A stretch of DNA of 64,000 bases. Origin: DATNPH01 sp036703315. GTDB taxonomy: Bacteria > Cyanobacteriota > Cyanobacteriia > Cyanobacteriales > Coleofasciculaceae. Each line of letters starts with the position of its first letter. Position 1 is the stretch's first letter. Below, one piece after another: positions 16,173-24,475 of the stretch. The notes beneath the pieces were generated by a model. It searched no databases. It was not told where the DNA came from and saw only the letters and a program-made list of their open reading frames with translations. Location: positions 62,001 through 126,000 of the forward strand of contig DATNPH010000205.1 of NCBI GenBank assembly GCA_036703315.1, read 5' to 3'. The position numbers and the translations under genes were made by a program.

Positions 16173-19094
16173 TTATGAACGACGACGTGAGAAGTAAAAG
16201 CGGAAAAATAGCTTCTCCGCCTCAACCCAGACAAACAGTAACGCGCTGAACCCAAGACAAATGGCAAGTTCTGTCATGGTTAAGGGGTGAGTACCAAAGA
16301 AACTTTGCAGGGGTGGAACGTAAACCAGTGCCAGCTGTAGAGCTGTAGTAACAAGTACAGCCCAAAGCAAATAGGGGTTAGACAAGGGGTTCAACTCTAT
16401 GACTAACCGAGTGTTAGAGCGAACTGCTAGGGCATGACCCATTTGTGCAATACAGAGGGTGGTAAACACCATCGTTTTCCAAGTATCTTTATTTCCTGGA
16501 TAGCCAGGAGCATGAGTATGGTTATAAGCCCATACCATCAAAGTGATGGAAATAATCGCAAAAACAATCCCGAGCCGAACCATATAAGACCCCAATCCAC
16601 TAGCAAAAATACTCTCGCGAGGGTTAAAGGGAGGGCGTTTCATGACATCGGGTTCTGCTGGTTCCACCGCTAGGGCGAGAGCGGGTAAACCATCAGTGAC
16701 GAGGTTCATCCAGAGAATTTGTAAAGGCGTCAGAGGAACCTGACTCAGTCCAATGATGGGCGCGGCGGCAATGGTTAAGACTTCACCAATATTGCTGCCC
16801 AGGATGTATTTGATAAAGCGGCGGATATTGGTATAGACAGCCCGACCTTCTTCCACAGCGTCAACAATCGTGGCAAAGTTGTCATCGAGAAGCACCATAT
16901 CGCTTGCTTCTTTACTAACATCGGTACCTGTGATACCCATTGCGATACCGATGTCTGCCTGCTTAAGGGCAGGGGCGTCGTTAACACCGTCACCCGTCAT
17001 GGCAGTAAATTCGCCACGATTCTGAAGGGCTTTTACAATCCGCAGCTTGTGTTCAGGGGAGACACGAGCATAGATGCTGACATCTTCGACTTGTTGCTCT
17101 AGTTCCTCTTTACTGAGTCGTTGCAACTCCTTACCACTAAGGACGCGATCGCCTACTTTCGCAATGCCCAAGTCTTGAGCGATCGCTTGGGCTGTCAGCT
17201 GATGGTCACCGGTAATCATCACCGGGCGAATACCAGCGTCACGACACTTCGCCACAGCATCCCGAACTTCTAGGCGTGGGGCATCCAGCATTCCCACTAA
17301 ACCCAGCCAAATCAACTCTCGCTCAGTTGTTTCATCTGAGCCTTCTAGGGGTTTGGCGTTTAACGGTTTGTAGGCAAATCCCAGCACCCGCAATCCCGCA
17401 CTCGCCATCTGGTTATTCTGCTCCAAAATTAAGGAGCGATCTTGATCGGAGAGCCATTGAGTCGCGTTGCCCTTTTGATAATTAACACAACGCTCCAAAA
17501 TCAGTTCTGGCGAACCCTTGGTAAACATCAGAAAGGGCGAGTCTTGAGCGGGTTGGGCAACGTTTTGAGTTCTGCCTTCACAAATCACACTCATTCGCTT
17601 GCGTTCTGAGGAAAAAGGAAATTCTTCCACTCGTTTGAGTTGACGATCCAAAGAGTCCTTCTCCAAACCACCTTTTCCGGCTAGCGAGAGTAAAGCCCCT
17701 TCTGTTGGGTCACCTAAAATTATCCACTGGCTCGCTGAATTTGCCGTCGCTCTTGCTTTGCCATTCTCTTGATTTTGTGGTGCTTCTTCCTGCAAGATGG
17801 CATCGTTGCACAGAACACAGGCAATTAGTAGCGTTTGCAGTTCTGGATACTGCTCAGGTGTAACTGACTGCTCCTCGATACGGAAATCTCCAGTGGGGAT
17901 GTAACCCTCGCCAGTGACACGGATTCTCTGCTCCACTGTGACAACTTGCTGCACCACCATTTTGTTTTGAGTCAGCGTGCCAGTTTTGTCTGAGCAAATT
18001 GTTGTGACGCTTCCTAGGGTTTCTACAGCTGGCAGCCTGCGGATTAGAGCGTTGCGACGCACCATCCGTTGAGTTCCCAACGCCAGTGTCACCGTAATCA
18101 CGGCGGGTAACCCTTCGGGGACGACAGCAACTGCCATTGAGAGAGAAACTTCTACCAGTTCTTGCAAGACCTCTCCATTGAATCTGCCAGAACTGAGGTA
18201 GGACTTGACCATGCCGCCCACGACAACTAGCGCCACTAGCACTAGGGAACCCGTTACTAAAACGTTACCCAATTGGGTCATACGCTGTTGCAACGGTGTC
18301 GGTTCACTCTCCACAGCTTGCAGCATCTCGGCAATTTTGCCCAGTTCTGTCCGCATGGCAGTGCCAGTGACGACGGCTTTGCCACGTCCCTGAACGACTT
18401 CGGTTCCTTGGTATACCAAGTTAACGCGATCGCCCAAGGGCGTCTCTTCTTGTAGGTTTACATCTACCCTTTTGTTTACCGCCTGAGCTTCCCCAGTCAG
18501 TGCCGCTTCCCGTATTTGGAGATTTGCTTCCTCAATCAAGCGAGCGTCTGCTGATACCTGAACACCCGCTTCTACTAGCATGATGTCCCCTGGTACCAAG
18601 TCTTTGCCATCCACCTCAATGGGTCTGCCGTCACGAATAACTCTAACCTTCGGGGCAGAAAGGCTTTTGAGCGCCGCAAGTGCTTTCTCAGCGCGGCTTT
18701 CCTGGAGATAGCCGAGGACGCCATTGAGGATTACGATCAACATGATCGCGATCGTATCTTTGAAAGGAATTCCACCATCAGATTTGCCTTGTTGTAGGGC
18801 TACCAGGTCTAAGATACCTGAGATGATTGCCACCACAATCAGCATCACCAACATGATGTTTTTGAACTGATCTAGGAGGATTTCCCAAGAACTACGACCA
18901 GCGGCTTCCTCTAATTCATTAGAGCCGTAGTGCTGTAACCGCTCTTTAACCTCTTGGGACGTCAAACCGACTTCTGCATTGCTGCCCAACTCTGAGAGCG
19001 TCGTCTCAACATCCAAGGTGTGCCATGCGTTTGTCAGATCGGGTAAAGAATTTGAACGCGTCGATGGAGTCACGGGGAATGTCTGCTTGAACAC
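16173..19094 (-). CDS. P2A-type cation-transporting ATPase (calcium-type)
   Basis: 973 residues. It has the N-terminal cation ATPase domain, the membrane motif PEGLPAVITVTLALG in M4, phosphorylation motif ICSDKTGTLTQNKM (Asp369), TGE at LTGEA, the nucleotide-domain KGSPE and the hinge TGDGVNDAPALKQADIGIAMG. About ten membrane segments including C-terminal M7-M10 are present. M4 PEGLP and M6 NLVTDGLPALAL place it with SERCA/PMR1-like Ca2+ pumps rather than heavy-metal pumps. The GTG start at 19094 is supported by GAGGGGG five to six bases upstream. Confidence 0.93.
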   Translation of the reverse strand: MFKQTFPVTPSTRSNSLPDLTNAWHTLDVETTLSELGSNAEVGLTSQEVKERLQHYGSNELEEAAGRSSWEILLDQFKNIMLVMLIVVAIISGILDLVALQQGKSDGGIPFKDTIAIMLIVILNGVLGYLQESRAEKALAALKSLSAPKVRVIRDGRPIEVDGKDLVPGDIMLVEAGVQVSADARLIEEANLQIREAALTGEAQAVNKRVDVNLQEETPLGDRVNLVYQGTEVVQGRGKAVVTGTAMRTELGKIAEMLQAVESEPTPLQQRMTQLGNVLVTGSLVLVALVVVGGMVKSYLSSGRFNGEVLQELVEVSLSMAVAVVPEGLPAVITVTLALGTQRMVRRNALIRRLPAVETLGSVTTICSDKTGTLTQNKMVVQQVVTVEQRIRVTGEGYIPTGDFRIEEQSVTPEQYPELQTLLIACVLCNDAILQEEAPQNQENGKARATANSASQWIILGDPTEGALLSLAGKGGLEKDSLDRQLKRVEEFPFSSERKRMSVICEGRTQNVAQPAQDSPFLMFTKGSPELILERCVNYQKGNATQWLSDQDRSLILEQNNQMASAGLRVLGFAYKPLNAKPLEGSDETTERELIWLGLVGMLDAPRLEVRDAVAKCRDAGIRPVMITGDHQLTAQAIAQDLGIAKVGDRVLSGKELQRLSKEELEQQVEDVSIYARVSPEHKLRIVKALQNRGEFTAMTGDGVNDAPALKQADIGIAMGITGTDVSKEASDMVLLDDNFATIVDAVEEGRAVYTNIRRFIKYILGSNIGEVLTIAAAPIIGLSQVPLTPLQILWMNLVTDGLPALALAVEPAEPDVMKRPPFNPRESIFASGLGSYMVRLGIVFAIISITLMVWAYNHTHAPGYPGNKDTWKTMVFTTLCIAQMGHALAVRSNTRLVIELNPLSNPYLLWAVLVTTALQLALVYVPPLQSFFGTHPLTMTELAICLGFSALLFVWVEAEKLFFRFYFSRRRS

Positions 19095-19430
19095 TATACC
19101 CCCTCAATCATATTCTTAAACCCAAAGGCCCGGAGATAATGTAACTTGACAAAATCAAGCAGCCGTCGTGCTTTTCGAGAATAGAGAAGTAGTTTTGGGT
19201 CAGAGTGCTGGGAAAATCAGGCTTTAACCTCTTCTGGAGGCCTGGCTAAATTCAGGAAGGATTCAGGGGTACATTACCCTACTACAGACAGGGTAACCGG
19301 CTTTGAGTCGGCTAGCGCGATCGCTGTTCTCTTCAGGAGTGAGGATAAGACAATCAAGATTTGGCGATCGCTATAGGGGCGTTAACCCATTACTGTATAT
19401 CTAAATATCTAAGCGGCTGTACATTGTAAT
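19095..19430. other. divergent intergenic region
   Basis: Shared 5' region of the P-type ATPase (minus) and nnr (plus). It contains a small hairpin TTACCCT (19274) / AGGGTAA (19290) and two HIP1-like sites. I cannot assign promoters. Confidence 0.45.
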
Positions 19431-20996
19431 ATGACCAAACGTAGAGAGCGACGAGCACAGATTGAGAAAGTCGTGGTTACGGCACAACAGATGCGCGAGA
19501 TTGAAGGGCGCATTTTTGAAGCGGGAATGCCCGTTGCTGCCTTAATGGAAAAAGTCGCCGGGCTAATTGCTAATCGTATTCAGGCGCTGTATCCTCGCTC
19601 TCACTTTACCCGCCGAGTCGGTGTACTAGCAGGACCGGGTCATAACGGTGGTGATGCGTTGGTGGTGGCGAGGGAAATGCACTTGCAGGGCTACGATGTG
19701 TTAGTTTACTCTCCGATCGCCAAGCAAAAGGAATTGACGGCGAATCATGCTGATTATGCGAAGAGTTTAGGGATTCCCTTTTATGAGAAGATTTCCCCCT
19801 TGTATCAGTGCGACTTGGTTATAGATGGGTTGTTTGGATTTGGTCAAACGCGATCACTTTCCGGTGAGATTGCTGATGCGATTAACCAGTTGAATCAGTG
19901 GTCGCAACCGATGGTGAGCATTGACCTGCCTTCTGGTATTCATACAGATACAGGTGAAGTGCTGGGAACAGCGATTCGGGCTACCCGCACATTTTGCTTA
20001 GGGTTGTGGAAGCTTGCTTTTTTGCAAGACCAGGCGTTGGAGTATGTGGGGGAAGCGGAGTTAATTGATTTTGGCATTCCCCTAATGGATGTCTCTTGCA
20101 TAGTCGGTCAACCGGCTGGCATGCAACGGATGACACCAGCGGTTGTAAAAGATTTACTGCCTCTGCCTCGTCCGGCTGTGACGCACAAGTACAAGCAGGG
20201 ACATTTACTGCTAATTTGTGGCTCACGTCGGTATTCTGGAGGCGCGATTTTGACGGGATTAGGAGCGCGTGGTAGCGGTGTTGGGATGCTTTCTATTGCC
20301 GTGCCAGAATCTCTCAAAACTTTACTAATCAGCCATTTGCCAGAGGCGCTAATTATTGGTTGTCCAGAAACACCGAGTGGCGCGATCGCTCAACTACCAG
20401 AAGCGGTTGACTTGAGTGATTATGATGCGATCGCCTGTGGTCCGGGTTTGACACGGGATGCTCAGTTAGTCGTGCAAAAGGCGTTAGAAACTGAAGTCCC
20501 TCTGGTTTTAGATGCTGATGGCTTAAATATCCTTAGCGAATTGCAAACGATTCCGACTTTGCTAAAGCGTCAAACGCCTACGGTTTTGACGCCTCATGCC
20601 GGGGAGTTCAATCGCTTATTTCCTGATTCAGCCGCGCTACTTTCAGACCGAGTGAGTGCTGTGCGTCAAGCTTCTCAACAGAGTCAGGCAGTGGTGTTGT
20701 TAAAGGGAGCAAGAACTGCGATCTCGCATCCGAGTGGTTCTGTATGGCTAATTCCTGAAAGTACACCGGCTCTAGCTCGTGGAGGCAGTGGGGATGTGCT
20801 GACCGGAATTTTGGGGGGTCTAGTGGCGCAAGAAGCCTTGCGTGAGCAGCCTTTGGAAGCAACCGTAGCTGTCGCTGCTTGGTGGCACGCCCAAGCTGGG
20901 ATTTTGGCAGCGAGTGAGCGGACTGAGCTAGGGGTGGATGCGTTTACCTTGACCCAGTATTTGACTTCAGTTGTGCGATCACTCTTTAATCCCTAA
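19431..20996 (+). CDS. nnr: bifunctional NAD(P)H-hydrate epimerase / ADP-dependent NAD(P)H-hydrate dehydratase
   Basis: 521 residues. The N-terminal YjeF/AIBP epimerase domain (about 15-225) contains AGPGHNGGDALVVAR and SIDLPSGIHTDTGEVLG. The C-terminal YjeF-C/CARKD dehydratase domain (about 240-515) has CGPGLTRDAQ, LDADGLNIL, LTPHAGEFNRLF, VVLLKGARTAI and the ribokinase-like ARGGSGDVLTGILGG. Together they repair hydrated NADH and NADPH. The fusion is the usual bacterial form. ATG start. Confidence 0.95.
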   Translation: MTKRRERRAQIEKVVVTAQQMREIEGRIFEAGMPVAALMEKVAGLIANRIQALYPRSHFTRRVGVLAGPGHNGGDALVVAREMHLQGYDVLVYSPIAKQKELTANHADYAKSLGIPFYEKISPLYQCDLVIDGLFGFGQTRSLSGEIADAINQLNQWSQPMVSIDLPSGIHTDTGEVLGTAIRATRTFCLGLWKLAFLQDQALEYVGEAELIDFGIPLMDVSCIVGQPAGMQRMTPAVVKDLLPLPRPAVTHKYKQGHLLLICGSRRYSGGAILTGLGARGSGVGMLSIAVPESLKTLLISHLPEALIIGCPETPSGAIAQLPEAVDLSDYDAIACGPGLTRDAQLVVQKALETEVPLVLDADGLNILSELQTIPTLLKRQTPTVLTPHAGEFNRLFPDSAALLSDRVSAVRQASQQSQAVVLLKGARTAISHPSGSVWLIPESTPALARGGSGDVLTGILGGLVAQEALREQPLEATVAVAAWWHAQAGILAASERTELGVDAFTLTQYLTSVVRSLFNP

Positions 20997-21012
20997 CTGT
21001 TTCTCTAGAATG

Positions 21013-21126
21013 TTTCAGTCCCCTTACGGGGATTTTGTAAGAGGAAAGCTGTTTGGAGCATCCGACATTAGAAGATTTAAACATCGAACGTTTCAGTCCC
21101 CTTGCGGGGATTTAGTAAACGGAGCT
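21013..21126 (+). CRISPR. two-repeat CRISPR remnant without cas genes
   Basis: Two copies of a repeat beginning GTTTCAGTCCCCTT at 21013 and 21090. They share the hairpin core CCCC-TTRC-GGGG and a GATTTWGTAA tail, diverging toward the 3' end (copy 1 ends near AGGAAAGC). The period is 77 bases, giving a repeat of about 37 and a spacer of about 40 bases. The repeat type resembles cyanobacterial type I-D/III repeats ending in GGAAAC-like tails. No cas gene occurs in the window, so this is an orphan mini-array or the decayed end of one. Confidence 0.65.
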
Positions 21127-21310
21127 ACTGAAAACTTTCAAACTATTTATTTGTCAAGGTTCTGGCGTTTTTCGCGAACCTCTCCGGAAAATCGCCCTCG
21201 CTTTGCTTCACGAAAAATTGCGTCTCCGACAACATAACTTGATTATCTATATTGTGTCGAGCGTGGAACTGGACATACTAAATTTTCCACCATTGAGAGG
21301 CAGACTTTAC

Positions 21311-22642
21311 TCATGAGTGTACAGGTCTTGCAGGTATAAAAGATTTAAATTGTTCCGTTTCTATCAAAGCTGGATTGAGATCGAACCACGATCCAAAGTT
21401 GTCGTGGTATTCATAGACAAACATCCCGCGAATTAATATTCGGTATTCTTCATCGGTGCCTACCTGTTTGGATTCTTGTACCTGACAAAGCAACTCCCAT
21501 TCATGCTCATCAACGGCTGAAACTAAGCTATTACGGTACTCTGTGATCAGCTTCTCCAAACTGCTGCGCAAGAACGGTGGCTCTTCTTCCCAGAACCATT
21601 TGTAGAGTATTGCCAACAAATGCCGCACATTACCGCCACTGATGCAACACAGTCGATCTAAGGTTTCAGGACTATCAAAAACTTCTGTAATTAAACCGAG
21701 ACGTTGCTCTGGTTCTACATCCGGGAAGGCTCTCACAAGTACGATTTGTCGTAGCAGTGCCATGCCTTCTTCGCACTCACTGCCATCTCGTCGTCGCACC
21801 GGCACCATTGGTAATAGCTTGGGGGGTACCCTACCACCTAAGCAATTTTTTAACGCTTCGTAGTGATTCGAGAATATTAATGCCAGAGGTATTGTGTAGA
21901 CCATATGGCAATTCAGGCAGCGTAATTGTGTGCCTTGTTCAATAAATAGGGATTCTGGTTGCACTCGTCCTGATGGCAGGCGTCGAGAGGCAACACTATC
22001 CAATTCATCAACTATCACCACCAGTCCTTTCTTGTCTCGACGCTTCAGTTCCTCCGTCGCCGTTCCGAGTAATTCTTCATTGATTGCATTTAAAACCCAC
22101 TCGGTACGGGATTCCAGATATACTCGCAGTTGAAAACGAAGCTGAGGACTATCTTTAATATTGGTGGTAAGCTTGCTGATTTCCGCAGACAACTCACCTT
22201 CAGCGGAAACTTCGACAGGAAACTGCAAAATCCAATTGATTTCCTTGAACAAAATAGCAAAGTACCGTGATTTGAGTTTAATTCCCAAATCTTCTAGGCT
22301 GGCACTCACTTGACGCGTGAGCATCAGCAAAACATCCAGGATATCAACATCTCCCAAATCCATGTCCCGGCTGGATTGGCAATAGACGACGTGCCAACCC
22401 TCCGCTTCCAACGTAGCTTTGAGGCGTTGCAGTTCCTGAGACTTCCAACTGCCCATATGAGCTGCTAACAGTTGACATGTAGGCTGATCCGATGAAACAG
22501 CGATCGCTTGCTTGAAGTTCTCAATGAGTGTGCTTCCTCGCACCGAGGACAAATCGATATAGTACCGTTCCGCCTCGTTTTCCCCAACCAGAGATCCGTT
22601 GGGACTACATGCGTTGTGAAAACTTGCTAAATCTAGTGTCAT
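21311..22642 (-). CDS. P-loop ATPase with atypical Walker A
   Basis: 443-residue soluble protein. Its N-terminal layout matches ATPases that usually carry a GHRGSGKSTEL-type P-loop followed by a region like VVYCQSSRDMDLGDVDILDVLL. Here the P-loop reads AAHMGSWKSQELQRL: the Lys-Ser pair is kept but key glycines and the Thr are changed. Walker B is intact (GLVVIVDELDSV). A middle region has IPLALIFSNHYEAL and a C-terminal winged-helix-like segment. I do not know its function; relatives occur in conflict and signalling loci. Downstream lies the CRISPR remnant. Confidence 0.65.
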   Translation of the reverse strand: MTLDLASFHNACSPNGSLVGENEAERYYIDLSSVRGSTLIENFKQAIAVSSDQPTCQLLAAHMGSWKSQELQRLKATLEAEGWHVVYCQSSRDMDLGDVDILDVLLMLTRQVSASLEDLGIKLKSRYFAILFKEINWILQFPVEVSAEGELSAEISKLTTNIKDSPQLRFQLRVYLESRTEWVLNAINEELLGTATEELKRRDKKGLVVIVDELDSVASRRLPSGRVQPESLFIEQGTQLRCLNCHMVYTIPLALIFSNHYEALKNCLGGRVPPKLLPMVPVRRRDGSECEEGMALLRQIVLVRAFPDVEPEQRLGLITEVFDSPETLDRLCCISGGNVRHLLAILYKWFWEEEPPFLRSSLEKLITEYRNSLVSAVDEHEWELLCQVQESKQVGTDEEYRILIRGMFVYEYHDNFGSWFDLNPALIETEQFKSFIPARPVHS

Positions 22643-23388
22643 GGCAATTTTAGGAAAAAAAGCCTTTTCGCTTTATCTTGAGTAAGTGCGATAAATCGCT
22701 AAACAGTCACTATGCTGCCCTATTACCAATTACAAAGCAGCGATCCGCGATCAGTACTCTTTGCTAAGCAAGTTGAGAAATCAGTCTTAAGAATCGGTAA
22801 TCGGTACTTCCGTTTTGGGGAGGTTGAAGAAGGCAGAAGGCAGAAGAAGGAAGGCTTTTATAGAGCAATTAGACGGGGATTGGCGACCCCGCCCAATTGC
22901 AAGCCTCCAAATCGAAGATTTGGAGGGGGCTTGAGACCCTTGCTCCATGAGAGGTCGCCGGAAGGTAGAAGGGAAGGGCATCAAAATCAATATAAAAGCC
23001 CTCTGCCTTCTACCTTCCGCCTTTCTTGGTCAAGCTTCGGACTAAAGACTAAGGACTAAGGACTCCGCGAAGCGGACTCTAGATTTGTACAGACCCGAAA
23101 CTTCGGTTTCTGAATGTTAGTGTTAGAAGTATTCTTATGGGTATTATTGAAGTCAGGAAACTTTGATAATTTCACCAAGAAAGATGTTATTTTGTCAAAA
23201 TCTTTATCAAAACATTTAGATTTACTATCAAAATATTTAAATTTATAGCCATTTTAAAGCCTTCCGTTAAAATTTTTAGTGGGTAAAAAAATTATCTAAA
23301 AAGTTTTCTAGATAGATAAAAAAAGTAATCCTATCGTTGGCTTGCGAATCATCAGTGGGTCACCGATCGCTCGTCCTGGGAGGAAAAT
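22643..23388. other. intergenic region rich in repeats
   Basis: No supported gene. The open frame at 22712-23059 runs through repeats (GAAGGCAGAAGGCAGAAG and its complement near 23000). It also crosses a palindromic element at about 22880-22970 with GGCGACC/GGTCGCC arms and an inner CCTCCAAATC-GAA-GATTTGGAGG hairpin. The AT-rich tail (23110-23340) may hold the promoter of the next gene. Confidence 0.5.
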
Positions 23389-23922
23389 ATGGTTTTAGAT
23401 CAACATAGATGCACTGTGGGCATGTTTAGTAATCATCTAGATGCACAACAGGCACTCAATAAGCTGGTTGGTGCTGGGTTCGCGCTTAGTCAACTTTATG
23501 TCGTTGAAGACATAGACTGTGAAGAAATGCTAGGAGATGCTGAGCTTAAAAGGCGTATTGAGGACATCAAAAATAATGCTGAATGTGAAAGAGGAACAGG
23601 GGCAACAATTATAGGCATCATGCTTGGTGCGATCAGTGGAAGTTTATTAGGTATTGGTCTTTTACCAATACCTGTAGTTGGTCTTGTAGCTGTCGGAACT
23701 TCGATGACGGTTTTAGCTACAACTTTAGCTGGTGCGGGGTTAGGCGCAGTTATTTGCGGCTTGGGTGGGGCAATTACGGGTTTAGAAATTTCCCAAGACC
23801 AAACGCGAGTTGAACGTAAGGACTTCTGGCAAGGTAAGTATCTGGTAATGGTAGATGGCACAGCTGATGATGTGTACCGTGCTTTGTCACTCCTGAGGCA
23901 CTTGTACTCCAGTCAGGTGTAA
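23389..23922 (+). CDS. general-stress-type protein (YflT/DUF1269-like) with glycine-zipper membrane segment
   Basis: 177 residues. The N-terminal part (HRCTVGMFSNHLDAQQALNKLVGAGF) resembles the YflT-like domain of stress proteins, which has an alpha/beta fold. The middle (about 65-130) is a glycine-rich hydrophobic hairpin. The C-terminal half-domain reads GKYLVMVDGTADDVYRALSLL. The start is well supported by GGAGGAAAAT before ATG. Location is probably membrane-associated. Function is unknown. Confidence 0.7.
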   Translation: MVLDQHRCTVGMFSNHLDAQQALNKLVGAGFALSQLYVVEDIDCEEMLGDAELKRRIEDIKNNAECERGTGATIIGIMLGAISGSLLGIGLLPIPVVGLVAVGTSMTVLATTLAGAGLGAVICGLGGAITGLEISQDQTRVERKDFWQGKYLVMVDGTADDVYRALSLLRHLYSSQV

Positions 23923-24475
23923 TTCACATCTTGCACCATCGTCAACAAGCTTTCTGAATGTAGGGTGGGCACTGCCAGCCCTGTCAAGGTAGGTGAGAAG
24001 AATCTGTACGGATAATTGTGCATTTTCGCTCCCCAACCCCCCAATTCTGGGGGAGAAAATCCGGTTCCCCCCAAAGTTGGGGGGCTAGGGCGTGTTTTCT
24101 CGCCCTGGAGATCCCCCTAAATCTCCTCATCCTCACTAAAGCTCCGGTCGCTCCGGCTTAAAAAGGGGGACTTTGACTGAATTCCCCCCCCTTTTTAACT
24201 CTGGCTGGGGGGGATCTGAATTTAGCGGGGAAGTTTGAAAACACTCCCTAGGGGGCAAGATACCTTACAACTTGGTATGGCACCTTGACAGGGGTAGGTG
24301 GGCACTGCGCAACTGTGCTTGAAATCTACTAGTAGTGTTGGTGAGTCCTGCCTACCTTACGCTAGTGAGAATAGTGCAAGATCTCAGGTGTAACCGACAT
24401 TCTGAAGGTGGGTTGTAGTCAGCGCTTTACTGGTAAAGCGCCAACTTCGAATGGTGCAATCTCCTTAACGAGAAG
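23923..24475. repeat. intergenic region of C/G-run palindromes
   Basis: No gene. It contains nested palindromes built from CCCCCAA...TTGGGGG and CCCCCTAAAT...AAAAAGGGGG at about 24030-24250, flanked by degenerate copies of a GGTAGGTGGGCACTG motif at about 23985 and 24290. The C/G-run palindromes are related in composition to the interior of repeat family A. Confidence 0.6.

Noticed and set aside
22712..23059. 115-codon plus-strand frame
   Set aside because: It runs through palindromic and tandem intergenic repeats (GAAGGCAGAAGGCAG and its complement), has no ribosome site and no protein-like composition.
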